The notes under the pieces were generated by a model, which was given only the letters and a program-made list of their open reading frames with translations, did not search any database and was not told the origin of the DNA. Positions 1-9,858 of a stretch of 64,000 nucleotides of DNA are shown piece by piece. The translations under genes were made by a program, and so were the position numbers. The stretch is from Linum tenue (taxonomy: Eukaryota; Streptophyta; Magnoliopsida; Malpighiales; Linaceae): the NCBI GenBank assembly GCA_946122785.1, contig CAMGYJ010000004.1, forward strand, positions 24,936,188 through 25,000,187. The letters are read 5' to 3'. Position 1 is the stretch's first letter. Each line of letters opens with the position of its first letter.

Positions 1-118
1 CGGACATTGTAGGTAAGCATGATGCTGTCGTTGCTTATCGTTTGGAAATATAAGTTAGACGCATGATTCAGGGAGTTCATGATTTAGAATGAAACCAGTG
101 GGACAGTTTGGAATAATG

Positions 119-165
119 GGGACTAGATAGTGTGACAACACCCCTTGTGTTGTTATTGTAACAAC
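119..165 (+). repeat. MULE left terminal inverted repeat
   Basis: Pairs with 1676-1722 on the opposite strand. Mismatches are concentrated in the outer 16 bases and the inner 30 bases are almost perfect. Confidence 0.8.
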
Positions 166-499
166 ACTAGTCTCCAACCAATAAGAAGCTAGGGTTGTGA
201 TGACTTTTTATTATCTAAATTGACCTAGTGTAAAATCAAAGTAGGGGTATAATTGTCATTGTAAAAAATTTGTTTAAATAATAATAAAAAATAAAAAATT
301 GTAAAAATATTTTTTTTTATTTTCTGCCTAAAATTTTGGTCGTCGGAATCTGGTTGCCTGTCGCCGGAATCCGGTCGTGGTCACCGGAATATGCTTACAA
401 GCGTCGGAATCTAGTCATCGGGGCCGGAATATGTCTATCGGCGCCAGAATATGCTCACTAACGGTCGTCGGAGTTTGGTCAACGATCACCGGATATTGT

Positions 500-990
500 G
501 GTGTGCATTGTGAGATTTATGGTTGGGTATCTCATATTTTTTGTATGCATTTTGTGGTTTGCTTTATCGTGTTTCTGGTTTGCATTAGGAAGTTTCTGGC
601 GTGCTTTCGAAAAAATTTTGGTTTGCTTTGCGGGGTTTCTGGTTTGTTTTTTTGGTTTGCTTTATCGTGTTTCTGGTTTGCATTATGAGGTTTTTGGTGT
701 GCTTTCAAAAATTTTGAGGTTTGCTTTGTGAGGTTTCTGGTTTGTTTTAATAGATTTTTGGTCTGCATTAGGGCGTTTCTGGTTTGTTTTTGGGGTTTGC
801 TTTACCGTGTTTGTGGTTTGTATAATGAGGTTTCTGTTGTGTTTTTGAAAATTCTGTGGTTTGCTTTGTGAGGTTTCTGGGATGTTTAGAGCATCTGCGG
901 TCTGGTTTAGAAGGTTTCTGGTATATTTTTTGTGGTTTGATTTATCGAATTTGTGCTTTGTATTAGGAGATTTCTAGTGTACTTATAAAA
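500..990 (+). repeat. TG-rich diverged minisatellite inside the Pack-MULE
   Basis: Irregular units repeat the phrases ggtttgctttatcgtgtttc and tgaggtttctggtttg. The first phrase recurs at 556, 654 and, mutated, at 794, so spacing varies from about 98 to 140 bases. Short open frames here are by-products of the repeat and are not called as genes. Confidence 0.65.
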
Positions 991-1025
991 TATTTGTGGT
1001 TTTCCTTCTAACTTTCCTTCCCCGC

Positions 1026-1033
1026 TTTTATAT
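1026..1033 (+). promoter_or_regulatory. TATA-like box upstream of the captured oleosin
   Basis: The sequence gcttttatatgac lies about 100 bases before the ORF start at 1133. It is followed by a CT-rich, C/A-rich stretch typical of a plant 5' UTR. This suggests that the capture included the oleosin leader and core promoter. Confidence 0.45.
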
Positions 1034-1132
1034 GACTCCCTCCCTTTCCATCTCTTCCCTTCCACACTGCCATCTCCACTCTTTCTCTAAACTCAAAACA
1101 ACCTCGCCAAACTCCAGTATTCTTCAACCACA

Positions 1133-1648
1133 ATGGACCGTACACACCCCCACCAAGTCCAGGTCCACTCCCAGTTCCCACGCCGCTATGAAGGGGGATT
1201 TAAGGGAGGCGACCGCCCGTACCAGCAAACCGTTCCATCCGCTTCTCCCATTATAGCAATCATGACCGAGCCCCCAGTCAGAGGAACCCTCATTGCGCTT
1301 GCCAGAATAAACCTCATCGGGACACTCATTGGACTGGCGGTGGTGACACCCGTGTTCCTAATCTGCGGCCCTATTATCGTCTGCTGCTCTGACCATCGCG
1401 TTTGTAGTCACCGCTTTCTTGTCGTCCGGGTTGGTCGTTTGACCGGTTTGACCTCGTTTTCTTGGTTCGCTCGGCACCTTTGGCAGCCGACAGAGGAGGT
1501 GCCCAGGCAACTAGAGGAGTTTTTGTCACTGGAGAGAAAGAAACGGTTGCCAGAGAGGATGAAATACAGATCTAGGAGCAATTGTTGTTGGGGAGGGAGA
1601 CAACATGCGCTATTTGATTTAAGTTTTAGTTTATTAGTTTTTCGCTAA
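1133..1648 (+). pseudogene. Oleosin pseudogene captured by the MULE
   Basis: Oleosins coat seed oil bodies through a long hydrophobic hairpin with a central proline knot. The 171-codon frame starts with a polar N-terminus (QVQVHSQFPRRYEGG). It then has GTLIALARINLIGTLIGLAV and TPVFLICGPIIV, which match the first arm of the hairpin and the start of the P-X5-SP-X3-P knot, with S changed to G. After residue ~83 the oleosin-like sequence (LTIAFVVTAFLSSG) continues in another frame from about 1381 to 1436. It returns to the first frame at RLTGLTSFSW, followed by a short amphipathic tail (VPRQLEEF). Small deletions at the two ends add up to a multiple of three, so the ORF stays open although the second hairpin arm and last knot proline are lost. 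It is intronless, as many oleosins are. The parent gene is not in the window. Confidence 0.75.
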
Positions 1649-1675
1649 TTTATCCTTATACCCTTAATGAATGAT

Positions 1676-1722
1676 GTTGTTACTATAACAACACTAAGGG
1701 TGTTGTTATTCTACCCGGCCCC
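1676..1722 (-). repeat. MULE right terminal inverted repeat
   Basis: Inverted partner of 119-165. The target-site copy follows directly at 1723-1731. Confidence 0.8.
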
Positions 1723-2225
1723 AGAATAATGGATGGGGAGATGATTTGGAATTGTGGCAGTGGATTATTGGGGTCGTTAAATTAAAAGGGTAAAAGCTTG
1801 CCGAGAGGTTACTGATGATGGGAAGGAATCAATTAGTGGCCTGAAATTAGAAACAAGGGTTCATGAGTTAATTTGATGCTTGCATCGGTTGACGCAATAT
1901 ACAGTGGCAAGTTGATCACGACACCATTACAGTGACCAAGATATGTGGCACTTCGCCATGTGTAATCTCACGAAATCATGTTACAAGTTCATGTAAGAGA
2001 ATCGGGTTGATTAACAAGGTGAGTGTAAAGAGGGTAAAATCTCCGTCGAGGTCTTTTAGATTTATTCCTTTTATTTCAAGTTATGCTAGTTAATTTTTGA
2101 GTAATGCGCGATATATGTGTGAGACATCCCACCGCCTACTTAAGGTGGAGGCACGCGTTGTGCTATGTATGAATGTATGGATGTATGGTTGTAATAGTTG
2201 GTTAATGGTAAGATGAACCCCCGGG

Positions 2226-2490
2226 CTGTTGGGCCACTACTGGACGCAGTAGATGGTCAGATCTCTGCTGGACGGCAAGACGTAACGCATCAGTTGATTG
2301 TGTTTGTTGGGATCACTACTGGACGACGAGACGTAACGCAGTAGTTGACTGGGCATGGAGTGGACAGCGAGACGTAACGCAGTGCCATTGCCGAGTTGGA
2401 TATGCAACCGGACGATGAGACGTAACGCAGTTGGCATACTAGGGTAGGGACACTGGACGACGATACGTAACGCGGTGGTCCCTATTATTC
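2226..2490 (+). repeat. Hairpin array with co-varying stems (older version)
   Basis: Five or six units share a core like tggacgacgagacgtaacgc and are bracketed by unit-specific inverted flanks. Examples are tatgcaac with gttggcata (near 2402-2438) and tagggacac with gtggtccct (near 2444-2483). The arrangement is that of the Lard1 arrays at 31085-31291 and 34258-34462, but core and stems are diverged. Confidence 0.7.
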
Positions 2491-2641
2491 TGCAGCAACT
2501 TGTTGGGTATTATCATGGTGTTATGGCGAAGGAGAGATTTGATGGATTGAAAGGAATTGATGAATTAACTTAAGTAATGGTGAAGACAAAAGTGCATCGG
2601 TCATATTCATTAGTTTATGTGCTTCTGAGTCTAGTTTTGAC

Positions 2642-2842
2642 TTTATAGAAAGAGCATTTTCAACTTTGAGCTATATCAAGAACAAGCTTCGAAGTCGAAT
2701 TGGTCACCAGTTTGTTAATGATTGTTTAGTTGGATACATTGAAAATTATTTACTTAAGAGTGTTTCCAACGAATGTATTTTGCATTTCTTTAATAATATG
2801 AAAACGCGTTGTAGTTGTTTATCAAAACAATTATTGTATTAG
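2642..2842 (+). pseudogene. hAT transposase C-terminal dimerisation domain fragment
   Basis: An open frame of 66 codons ending in TAG begins FIERAFSTLSYIKNKLRSRI and continues with GHQFVNDCLVGYIENYLL. This is the hAT C-terminal dimerisation motif (xERxFSxxxxIKNxLRxxxG followed by a short acidic helix). Nothing upstream encodes the DDE core or BED finger, so it is a terminal fragment of a transposase or of a domesticated relative. It abuts the LTR relic, which implies insertion or deletion at about 2520-2640. Confidence 0.7.
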
Positions 2843-4016
2843 TTGGTTATTTCTCTATTATCAACTAAATTGTTAGGACATTATTAGTTTTAATTATATT
2901 CATTTATATACTTGTATACTCAAAAGAGGATACAGTCATGCGGGTACTCTTGAATCTTGGCTCCGAGCTGACTGTTTCTTGATTTTGAATTGTTGTGCGT
3001 TTATTGATTCCATCTTTGCTGGTTGGACAAATTATGCACAAGTCCACCCCTACTGCAATCGATAATTTGATATCATACAAGTACAATCAAAACACTGAGG
3101 AGATTGGCATCTACAAATATATTACAGTAGAGTTGGGGGCAGTTTTTCTGCATTTCGAATTTTCTGTAACGAGAGCGAAAATAGAAAGGTAATTGTGTCT
3201 TCACAATCATTATTTACTTTTCATTCATAAGAAAAAAAAACATCAATCTCGTAATTTGAACCATGGTCTTTCCAAACAAAGACAACAACCAATATCAGTT
3301 ACACTATAGAAATATTTTGTATCTTTTTCAATAGAAAATCTGAAAACCTAAAATCTAAAAATTATATGACTTTTTCATTATTGTTAGCTAGCCTACTAAC
3401 TCTCGTGAAGGTGCTTTCTTTGTTATTTGATTTTAATTTTCATATTTTAATTATTTTAATTTGAGTTTAATAGTAAATTTAATTTATGTCCTATTATAAA
3501 TGGAGAATAATTTTAAAATTGCAAAGCAAATATCATTGATTTGAATTTTGCATATTGAATTTCATTATTGAATGTGTAGGTGTGATGTAGAATTTTTAAA
3601 TTGGTATTAGTTTTTAGAACTATTAAAGCAGTGATATTGTTATGAAAACTGTAAGTGACCAATTTTTTGAAAGTTTTAGTTTGGTTAATCATTAAATCCT
3701 AAATTTCCTGATAATATGCATGATTGGAAAAATGAGAGAGTTTAAAAGAAGACAATTTATGAATACCAATTTTTATAGATTATTTCAATATGGTAATTGA
3801 CTAGATGTATCATTCATAGTTACTTAGTTAAATACGAAATAACATAGTACAAGACAAATCATGAAAGTCGGGCTGGAGTTTTCATGGACGCGTTGATGGG
3901 TCATGTGCATTACCAAGGTAGGTACGACAAGTTATCTTTAATTATATGTTGAGTAAATAAGTTGTCCTTCAACTAAATTTAGAGTACCTTGGTTGATAAA
4001 ATTTTTTTCACTGCAT
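2843..4016. other. AT-rich intergenic DNA, no gene recognised
   Basis: Apart from short chance frames I see no coding signal, repeat or RNA gene. Long A/T runs and decayed sequence suggest old repeats. Confidence 0.5.
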
Positions 4017-5455
4017 TGACTCGCACAAAACTACACCACAAATTAATCCCAAATAGAGTCCAAGTTTTTAGACTCTAGCCGGGTGCAGTATAGAGCAAGT
4101 ATTTAAATTGTCAACCCGGGCAGGTCCATGTACCCCTACTTCAATCGCTTAATTTGTTATCTAGCAAAATATTTTTGGGGTTTAGGTCTAATGGAACTAC
4201 AAACTAAACAAGCAAGGAAAAGTAAATGAAGGAAAATCATAACTAAGGGAGCTTCACCTAGGAGTTGCTTCCCCCTAATTTGCTACCAAGACTCGTTGGA
4301 TTGGAACGATTCTATGAGCAAGGTAACCGCGAACCGCAGAGGGATGCATATAGGCCGTGTCACTCAACCCTCGCGGTTTAGGCAATCGGTGGTTGACTTA
4401 CTCCCTCACTCAACTCAAGGGTTGGACAGCTTAACCACGCTTAACCAATTTGCTTAATTCAACATTGACGTTTTCCCTAAATTAACCTAGTTAGGTGGTT
4501 TAAAAATCTAAAGGAAAACCAACTCGATTGAGTCTCCCTTGGAAGGGGGATTTTCCTCTCTAAGCTAGGTTAAAGTGACTAATTAGATTGCTAAGCAAAA
4601 GCATGCACAATCAACATGAATAATACCTTAAGCATTGAATTAAACAATACCCAATGACAATCATTCAATCTAAACAAGTAATTACAAAGTATTAGTTAGG
4701 GATCTACAACAAACAAGAGAAAAGAGTGAGTTTCTAGGGAGAGAGAGAGAGAGGAATTACAAATTTTAGCTCAAGATCTTCTTCTTCTTCTAGGCTTGAA
4801 TATCCACCCAAGCCTCCAATGATGCCCCAAGATCACTCTAGCACTCTCTCTATCTCACTAGAACTCCCCTTTGGTGTTTTTGGGCAAACCCTAGAGAGAG
4901 AAACCAATTCTTCTCCAAAAATCAGCTCCACTTTCTGTCTCCCCACTGTTGTCTTAATATTTACCCGAAAGCGATCAGTTCACGGATGCGTTGGCCAGTT
5001 CACGGCCGTGAACACCGAAACGCGTCCGTGAACTCAGTGGTCTCCAAAAGGCACAGCCTTGCTTCCTGGGTTCACGGTCAATGGCCACAGTTCACGGTCT
5101 TAGAGACCGTAAACTGCCTTGTCGTCAATAACTTCAGGAACCTCGCTGGATGCCTCGGTGTTCATGGTTTGTGGTCGAAGTTCACGATCTTATGAGACCG
5201 TGAACTGCCTCATCCGGCCGTGAACTACGCCTGTTTCCTTGGACGCCTTCACTTCACTTCGGACTTTCCTTCGGTTTTTGTGCTTTTTGACCTCCAATTT
5301 TGCCAAAATTCGACCTCGACCCTTCCACGCGTGCCAGGACCTAAAACGTATCAAAACAAGCATAACCTAGAGTGAAATATGTCGAGGAACGATGAAATTC
5401 TAAGCTAAACGAATAAGAAATGAGGGGTAAAATGTGTACATTTGGGCCCGAATCA
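4017..5455 (-). mobile_element. Solo LTR of the Ath4 family
   Basis: On the minus strand it runs from TGATTCGGGCCCAAATG to GTGCGAGTCA and matches the Ath4 LTRs (44953-45479 joined to 50052-51134, and 55562-56923). A perfect 5-bp duplication TGCAT flanks it (4012-4016 and 5456-5460). No internal domain is present, so it arose by LTR-LTR recombination. It contains the family's TTCACGG...CCGTGAA palindromes at 4976-5222 and a TATA-like TAAATATTAA on the minus strand near 4955-4966. Confidence 0.9.
4976..5222 (-). repeat. Palindrome cluster of the solo LTR
   Basis: Several imperfect inverted repeats occur, including cagttcacggccgtgaac (4996-5013) and gttcacggtct/agaccgtaaac (about 5090-5116). 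The position relative to the LTR start is the same as in Ath4. Confidence 0.75.
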
Positions 5456-6404
5456 TGCATAGAGTATGGATGGAAAATATTATTTTCTTACTAATTTTGT
5501 TATTTTTTTGTGCAGAATACTTTAAGGTTTAAATATTACAATATATGTATTGTTTCTCAAGCAAAAGAAATAAATATTGACAAAATGTTATCATCATGAG
5601 TTTCCTATTTATGCTACGCTTTTTCAGACAAACTCTTTTTTCGTTATGTCAATTTTCTTTTAAACCATAGGCAACTAAGTGACTATGTCATTAAATAGAA
5701 TAGTTATGAATGGTTATTCACAAGTATTATAATCAAGGTTGTGACACATCTGTCGAGCGACTGATTGGACTAGGTCTGGCCAAAGTCGTGCTCCAAAACT
5801 AGCTCTACAAAATTAAGGGTCTAATCGTTAGAGAGGAAGAAGAAGAGAGAGGCAAGGGGGAGGGGGGGGGGGGGGGGGGGAAGAGGCAAGGGGATGGTGG
5901 GTGGATCTTGAGATAGGTATGTTTTTTTTATGGATTTTGACTATTTGAGTTTTTAATAGATATTAATTAATACATTCTATTTCAGTCACTACATTTCTAT
6001 CTTATATGTAAATATATTTGGAAAAGCTGTAAAACGTTTTAAACAAGTTGGACCTCAATCAAACCATTAAACATCAAATCACTTGCTTGACCAGCTCAAT
6101 GACTTAAATCGGTTTTGATAACTTTAGTTATAACCATTAAGATTACAATGTTCACCATTGATGAAAAGTTATAAGAATTTCGGAAATGAAAAATAATTTC
6201 GATGTCACCTTGATGTCATACGAAATTCAGCATTTCAATTAATTTAAAAAATTTAAAAAACACATTAAAAATACATTATGTTCAAATGACATTTAATTGG
6301 TGGGCATTTACAAAGAAAAGGAACTAAGAATGGGATATGCACCTATTCAGAAATCCCTAGTTCGTTCGTATAAAGCTTCAGGGTTATCCGTTCTTGTTCA
6401 ATGA
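5456..6404. other. AT-rich intergenic DNA with a poly-G run
   Basis: No gene recognised. A purine-rich stretch at 5830-5890 contains about 17 consecutive G (near 5863-5880), which may also be prone to assembly error. The rest is AT-rich. Confidence 0.5.
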
Positions 6405-6551
6405 TCAGCTGCAGGGTGCGGAGTGGGGCGGCAGCCTAGCTACCTTGGAAATTCGTTCATCTTCCAGTTCCAGCAGCGCATATGGATCAACGTATTCTGG
6501 AGGTGACAGCGGAGTTGTGCTTCCATCGTGCAAAAAACTTGCTCCAAAATA
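6405..6551 (-). CDS. Terminal exon of a small membrane-protein gene (partial)
   Basis: On the minus strand a splice acceptor (..gcgtcatag) precedes an open frame of 48 codons ending in TGA at 6405. It begins YFGASFLHDGSTTP and continues SPPEYVDPYALLELEDERIS. It joins in phase 0 with the exon at 6781-6856, which encodes one hydrophobic segment. The acidic, proline-rich tail after a single membrane span gives a plausible small membrane protein, perhaps plastid-targeted, but I cannot name the family. A further GT donor after the ISK codons could shorten the exon. The unusually clean splice phase is the main evidence that this is real host coding DNA. Confidence 0.5.
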   Translation of the reverse strand, partial: YFGASFLHDGSTTPLSPPEYVDPYALLELEDERISKVARLPPHSAPCS

Positions 6552-6780
6552 CTATGACGCACAAAAGCAATTAACTTTCAACAAGTAAGCAACTTACTAA
6601 CCAAGATGAACATTCATTACAATGCTAAAGTAGCCGGAATTAAATCCTATCCCTTCCCTCAAAACACAATTGGAGTAACATTCTGGTTAGCATTACTAGG
6701 CCCTATGTGCAAGCTGAAATCAGCTTCATAAACTCAAAACACATGCCATGAAGTGAGAGCAATCGTCCCAAGTAACTCAC

Positions 6781-6856
6781 CAGGTAGAGAGCAGTGAAAA
6801 TACCAACAGATACGAGAATCAATGGACCAAACCCCAAGAAGAACGTTCCTCCAATT
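6781..6856 (-). CDS. Penultimate exon, single membrane span (partial)
   Basis: On the minus strand the exon encodes IGGTFFLGFGPLILVSVGIF followed by TALYL and then a consensus donor gtgagt (6780-6775). The ~20-residue hydrophobic run is a convincing transmembrane helix. The acceptor is inferred at aaag (6857-6860) with one base of a split codon. Upstream exons are not resolved. A possible one is the minus-strand frame around 7661-7780 on the far side of the hAT MITE, which would put the MITE in the intron. Confidence 0.5.
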
Positions 6857-6909
6857 CTTTAAAACATAAAGAGTGGGTACGCTTTATTTCCAAAACCGCT
6901 ATTTACTGT

Positions 6910-7652
6910 TAGGGTTCAAGAAGGCGCGCCTAGGCGCACGCCTAGACTTAATTAGGTGCTAGGCGGTGGAGGATCGCCTTGACTTGGCCATAGGCGTTGA
7001 AAAAGGCGCTGGTAGTGCTTAGTAGGTAGGAATAGCGCTTAGTTTGCGCCTAGTGGAGAGAAGGCCTGCCTGGGCGTGCCTAGGCAAGTTTAGGCAGTTA
7101 AACCCAATACTCTTCGTTTTGTCCTAGAAAATCAGAAACTTGCCTCTTGCCCTAGAAAATAAAAAACACGGGAAGTAACATCTGCTGCCGCCTGCCGCCC
7201 TAGTTCTCGCCCCATCTTCTACCGCATGTCGCCCTAGCTCTCGCCCCATTTGCTGCTCTCTGCCGCCACAGGAGAAAGTCATCGATCACTCTTCTCGCCT
7301 TCACACTGCTCTGCTGCTATATTGGGAAATAAAGTTGAAACTCGTCAATTGCTGCTCCTTCCTTCTCCTCGCTACGTAGCACAAGCTTCTTGTCTCTATA
7401 AGCACCTATTAGCAGATGATGGGTCACTATTTGCTTGTTATTTGTTATGTTAAGTGTTTACTGTTAAGAACTAGGCATTGCTAATTTTATATGCACTTGG
7501 ATTATATGAATTATTCTAGAAAACAGGAAATATTTGAGAATTTTTCCATTTATGCTCTAAACGCCTAGGCGCGCCTAGGCTACGCCTAATCGGGCAAGGC
7601 GCAAGTCAGGAGCCGAGCGCCTGCCTTACGCCTAGAGCCTTTTAGAACCTTG
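6910..7652. mobile_element. hAT-type MITE
   Basis: The ends TAGGGTTCAAGAAGGC and, reversed, CAAGGTTCTAAAAGGC are 16-bp inverted repeats. Perfect 8-bp duplications TTTACTGT flank it (6902-6909, 7653-7660), the hAT signature. Subterminal GCCTAGGCG-type palindromes fill both ends. The middle (about 7130-7450) is less repetitive and could be captured sequence, but I do not recognise it. Confidence 0.85.
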
Positions 7653-7736
7653 TTTACTGTATCATATTTTGGCGTCTTCTGAACGGGCTGAAGAGAACTT
7701 CTGAGAATTCGCCAATTTTGCCCGTCCTCCACCAAG

Positions 7737-7931
7737 ATGGCCTTCACCCTTCCGGCGACCATGCTTTCATACCCTCTCACAATCCCTTCCCTTCACCCCC
7801 ACTCTTTGAAATCCGTTGCCGCACATCATCTCCTGTCATCTCATCACTCTGTGATACCTCGCCGATTTGACGATTCCTTGCGGTTGCTTCCATACTCCAC
7901 CGCCCATGTTTTCTACAGTCCTCGCCAGTAG
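7737..7931 (+). CDS. Short ORF with transit-peptide-like composition
   Basis: Starts MAFTLPATMLSYPLTIPSL with Kozak-like context (aagATGGcc). The 64 residues contain few acidic residues and many Ser, His and Leu, as in plastid transit peptides. The frame stops at TAG with no obvious donor before it. It overlaps antisense sequence that might be an exon of the minus-strand membrane-protein gene, so only one of the two readings may be right. Confidence 0.3.
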   Translation: MAFTLPATMLSYPLTIPSLHPHSLKSVAAHHLLSSHHSVIPRRFDDSLRLLPYSTAHVFYSPRQ

Positions 7932-9795
7932 CCTTATTCCTATGGAAGGAGAGGCATTTTTCTTCTCTGCCTCCACTGTCTTGATCTTGGATGCAGCTCA
8001 TTTTGGAACCCTTTATCTATGTACTCCCCATTTCCAAACCCTCTTCTCCACCCAGCTCTCTCATCCGTTCTCGCATCTTTTCCGTACCTTCGCACCATGG
8101 CTAAGCGGTCCTCTCCAAATTGAAATGGACAGACCAAGCTCCCTCCCTCAAATTGCGTCTCATGCATACATGGATTGTTGGAAGTACTTGGTGTCATGAT
8201 GCGTTCATGGAGTTCTCCTCATTTTTGCCATATGAATTGGTGTGTTCCCTCTCCTCTTCCATCGATTCGTCTTAACCAAAACTGGTATGCTGAAAGAGTC
8301 GACAAGAATGACTCGCTAGAGGAAAGCGAGAGATGCAAAGGAACCATGGCCGGAGAGGAGGGGCCTTACCTTGGAGGAAGAGGCGGACCCGCTGGTTGCT
8401 GGTGAAAACAACAGTGAGTGAATTTTCTCTTTGCTTTCTCCATCCTTTTTTAGTCGTAGAATTGAGATGGGTTATGTCACAAGTTCGAATCTTTGCTCGA
8501 TTTGACAATGTGTGTTTTCTGATTTTTGGGATTATGTTCTTTGGTAGTTTCCTCTCCATTTACCAACGAATTGCTTGCCTCCGTGAATGTTGCATGTAGC
8601 TTGGAAAGGGAAGGTAGAGTGTGAGAGTTTTGCAATTGGAAGGCTCGATTGTCTCCAGGCAGAAGGGAACTAGGGAAGAAGAAGCTCAACTTTAGAGATT
8701 AGGGTTGGGATCGGCTAGGAAGATAAAAAGAAAAGTAGTTGGGGAGTTGAACGAAGTTTAATAAGTACTTCGTTGCCTAAGAGAATTTCGGATGCCTTTG
8801 GATCAACATCTTCTGCATTTCTTGAGTTCAACTGAGAAGCTGGAAAATGGTGAGAAGCATCATCCCTGCCACCCTATTCGAAGTTTAATACGGTTCTAAT
8901 TTGAGATTTACACTTGGTTTGGCACAACAAATATCTCAACACAAAAAGTTATCATTGTTCTGTGTGTTCAACCTTAATTATCTTATTCAATTGTTAGTTT
9001 GCTTATAGGACTCATGCCAGTTTAAAACAATTTTGTTCATGGTTATTATATATGTCAGCTACTTGCTAATGCTTAATACTAACTCACTGGATTGATTTGA
9101 ATGATTATGCAGGAGACGAGCAAGATTATGAAATGGTGAGGGAAGTAGAATTTGCCTTTGATGCAAATCAGATTGTTGTATTCTTGGTTTGTTTCTCAGT
9201 TGATCCGTAAGTCGTTCCCTCCCTTTTTCATTGTTAGTGCCCTCCAAGTCTGTTTGCTTACTGGACATTTCCTCCATTCTTTTCACCCACAGAGTTGAAG
9301 CTTCTAAAACGTGCTCTTACCTAATAATGCTTTTGCGATTTTGCCGGTTGAGCTCAAAATTAGAGCATTGAGAAAGTAGTGGGAGTTGGAGACCTGTATG
9401 TCCCTTTTTATCAGCTGTTTTTAGAGTACCATGCAGCTACATGCTCCACTTGAAATCTGGACTTAATTGCCATGGCAGGCAACCATCTGTTTTGCTACTG
9501 TTTATCTGACGTTGCCTCTAGATTTTGTGCAGCCTTCCAACCCGTATCTCTGAGAAGAATGAATCTCTCTGACAAGTGAGATATTACTGAAATCTTTTTC
9601 TGTTTCTAGAAGCACTGCATCGTTGCTGGGAATGAGAGCAATCAGTGGCCTATGATTTTAGAATTATTTTTATTTTGCATGAACAGTTGTAGGATGTGTT
9701 TTGCATTTTATATGTAATTGATGCTTTACTCCATGTTTGTACCTTAGAGTGTTTCAGTATCCAACTTTACATGTATGTGTCCCTTTATAAAGTAG

Positions 9796-9858
9796 GTTCA
9801 TGACTCTGTTGCGAGAGGAAAGGTCCCGATTCCAACATTTTCACTTGGAAGAGCTCAG
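9796..9858 (+). pseudogene. Exon resembling CPSF73/INTS11-type beta-CASP nuclease
   Basis: A 21-codon exon between an AG acceptor (..aaagtag) and a GT donor (gtactaat) encodes VHDSVARGKVPIPTFSLGRAQ less the last residue. The VH..V..GKV.IP.F.LGRAQ pattern is the conserved motif of the metallo-beta-lactamase/beta-CASP RNA nucleases of the CPSF73/INTS11 group, which cleave pre-mRNA 3' ends. The exons that should encode the histidine metal-binding motifs before it and the beta-CASP motifs after it are not seen nearby. It is therefore a fragment, or a match limited to this exon. Confidence 0.4.

Larger units (their letters stand above)
119..1722 (+). mobile_element. Pack-MULE (Mutator-like non-autonomous transposon) carrying an oleosin copy
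   Basis: About 47-bp terminal inverted repeats start with GGG and share the core gtgttgttat-gtaacaac (119-165 and 1676-1722). Direct repeats lie immediately outside: ggaataatg at 110-118 and agaataatg at 1723-1731, a 9-bp duplication with one mismatch, as expected for Mutator-like insertion. There is no transposase. Inside are a run of GGAAT-containing repeats (340-490), a TG-rich minisatellite (500-990) and an oleosin pseudogene with its leader. The strand is given relative to the cargo. Confidence 0.8.
1..2520 (+). repeat. Decayed Ty3-type LTR fragment, split by a Pack-MULE
   Basis: The flanks of the MULE (1-118 and 1723-2520) read as one degraded LTR. The stretch near 2018, gtgagtgtaaagagggtaaa, matches the equivalent place in the Lard1 LTR near 30772. 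The hairpin array at 2226-2490 is the same kind of structure as the Lard1 array. No internal region, primer site or polypurine tract is attached, so it is a solo or truncated LTR. The outer boundaries are uncertain: the left one may lie outside the window and the right one is estimated from loss of similarity. Confidence 0.55.

Noticed and set aside
377..768. Cys/Phe-rich and Lys/Asn-rich frames on both strands
   Set aside because: Products of the TG-rich minisatellite in the Pack-MULE.
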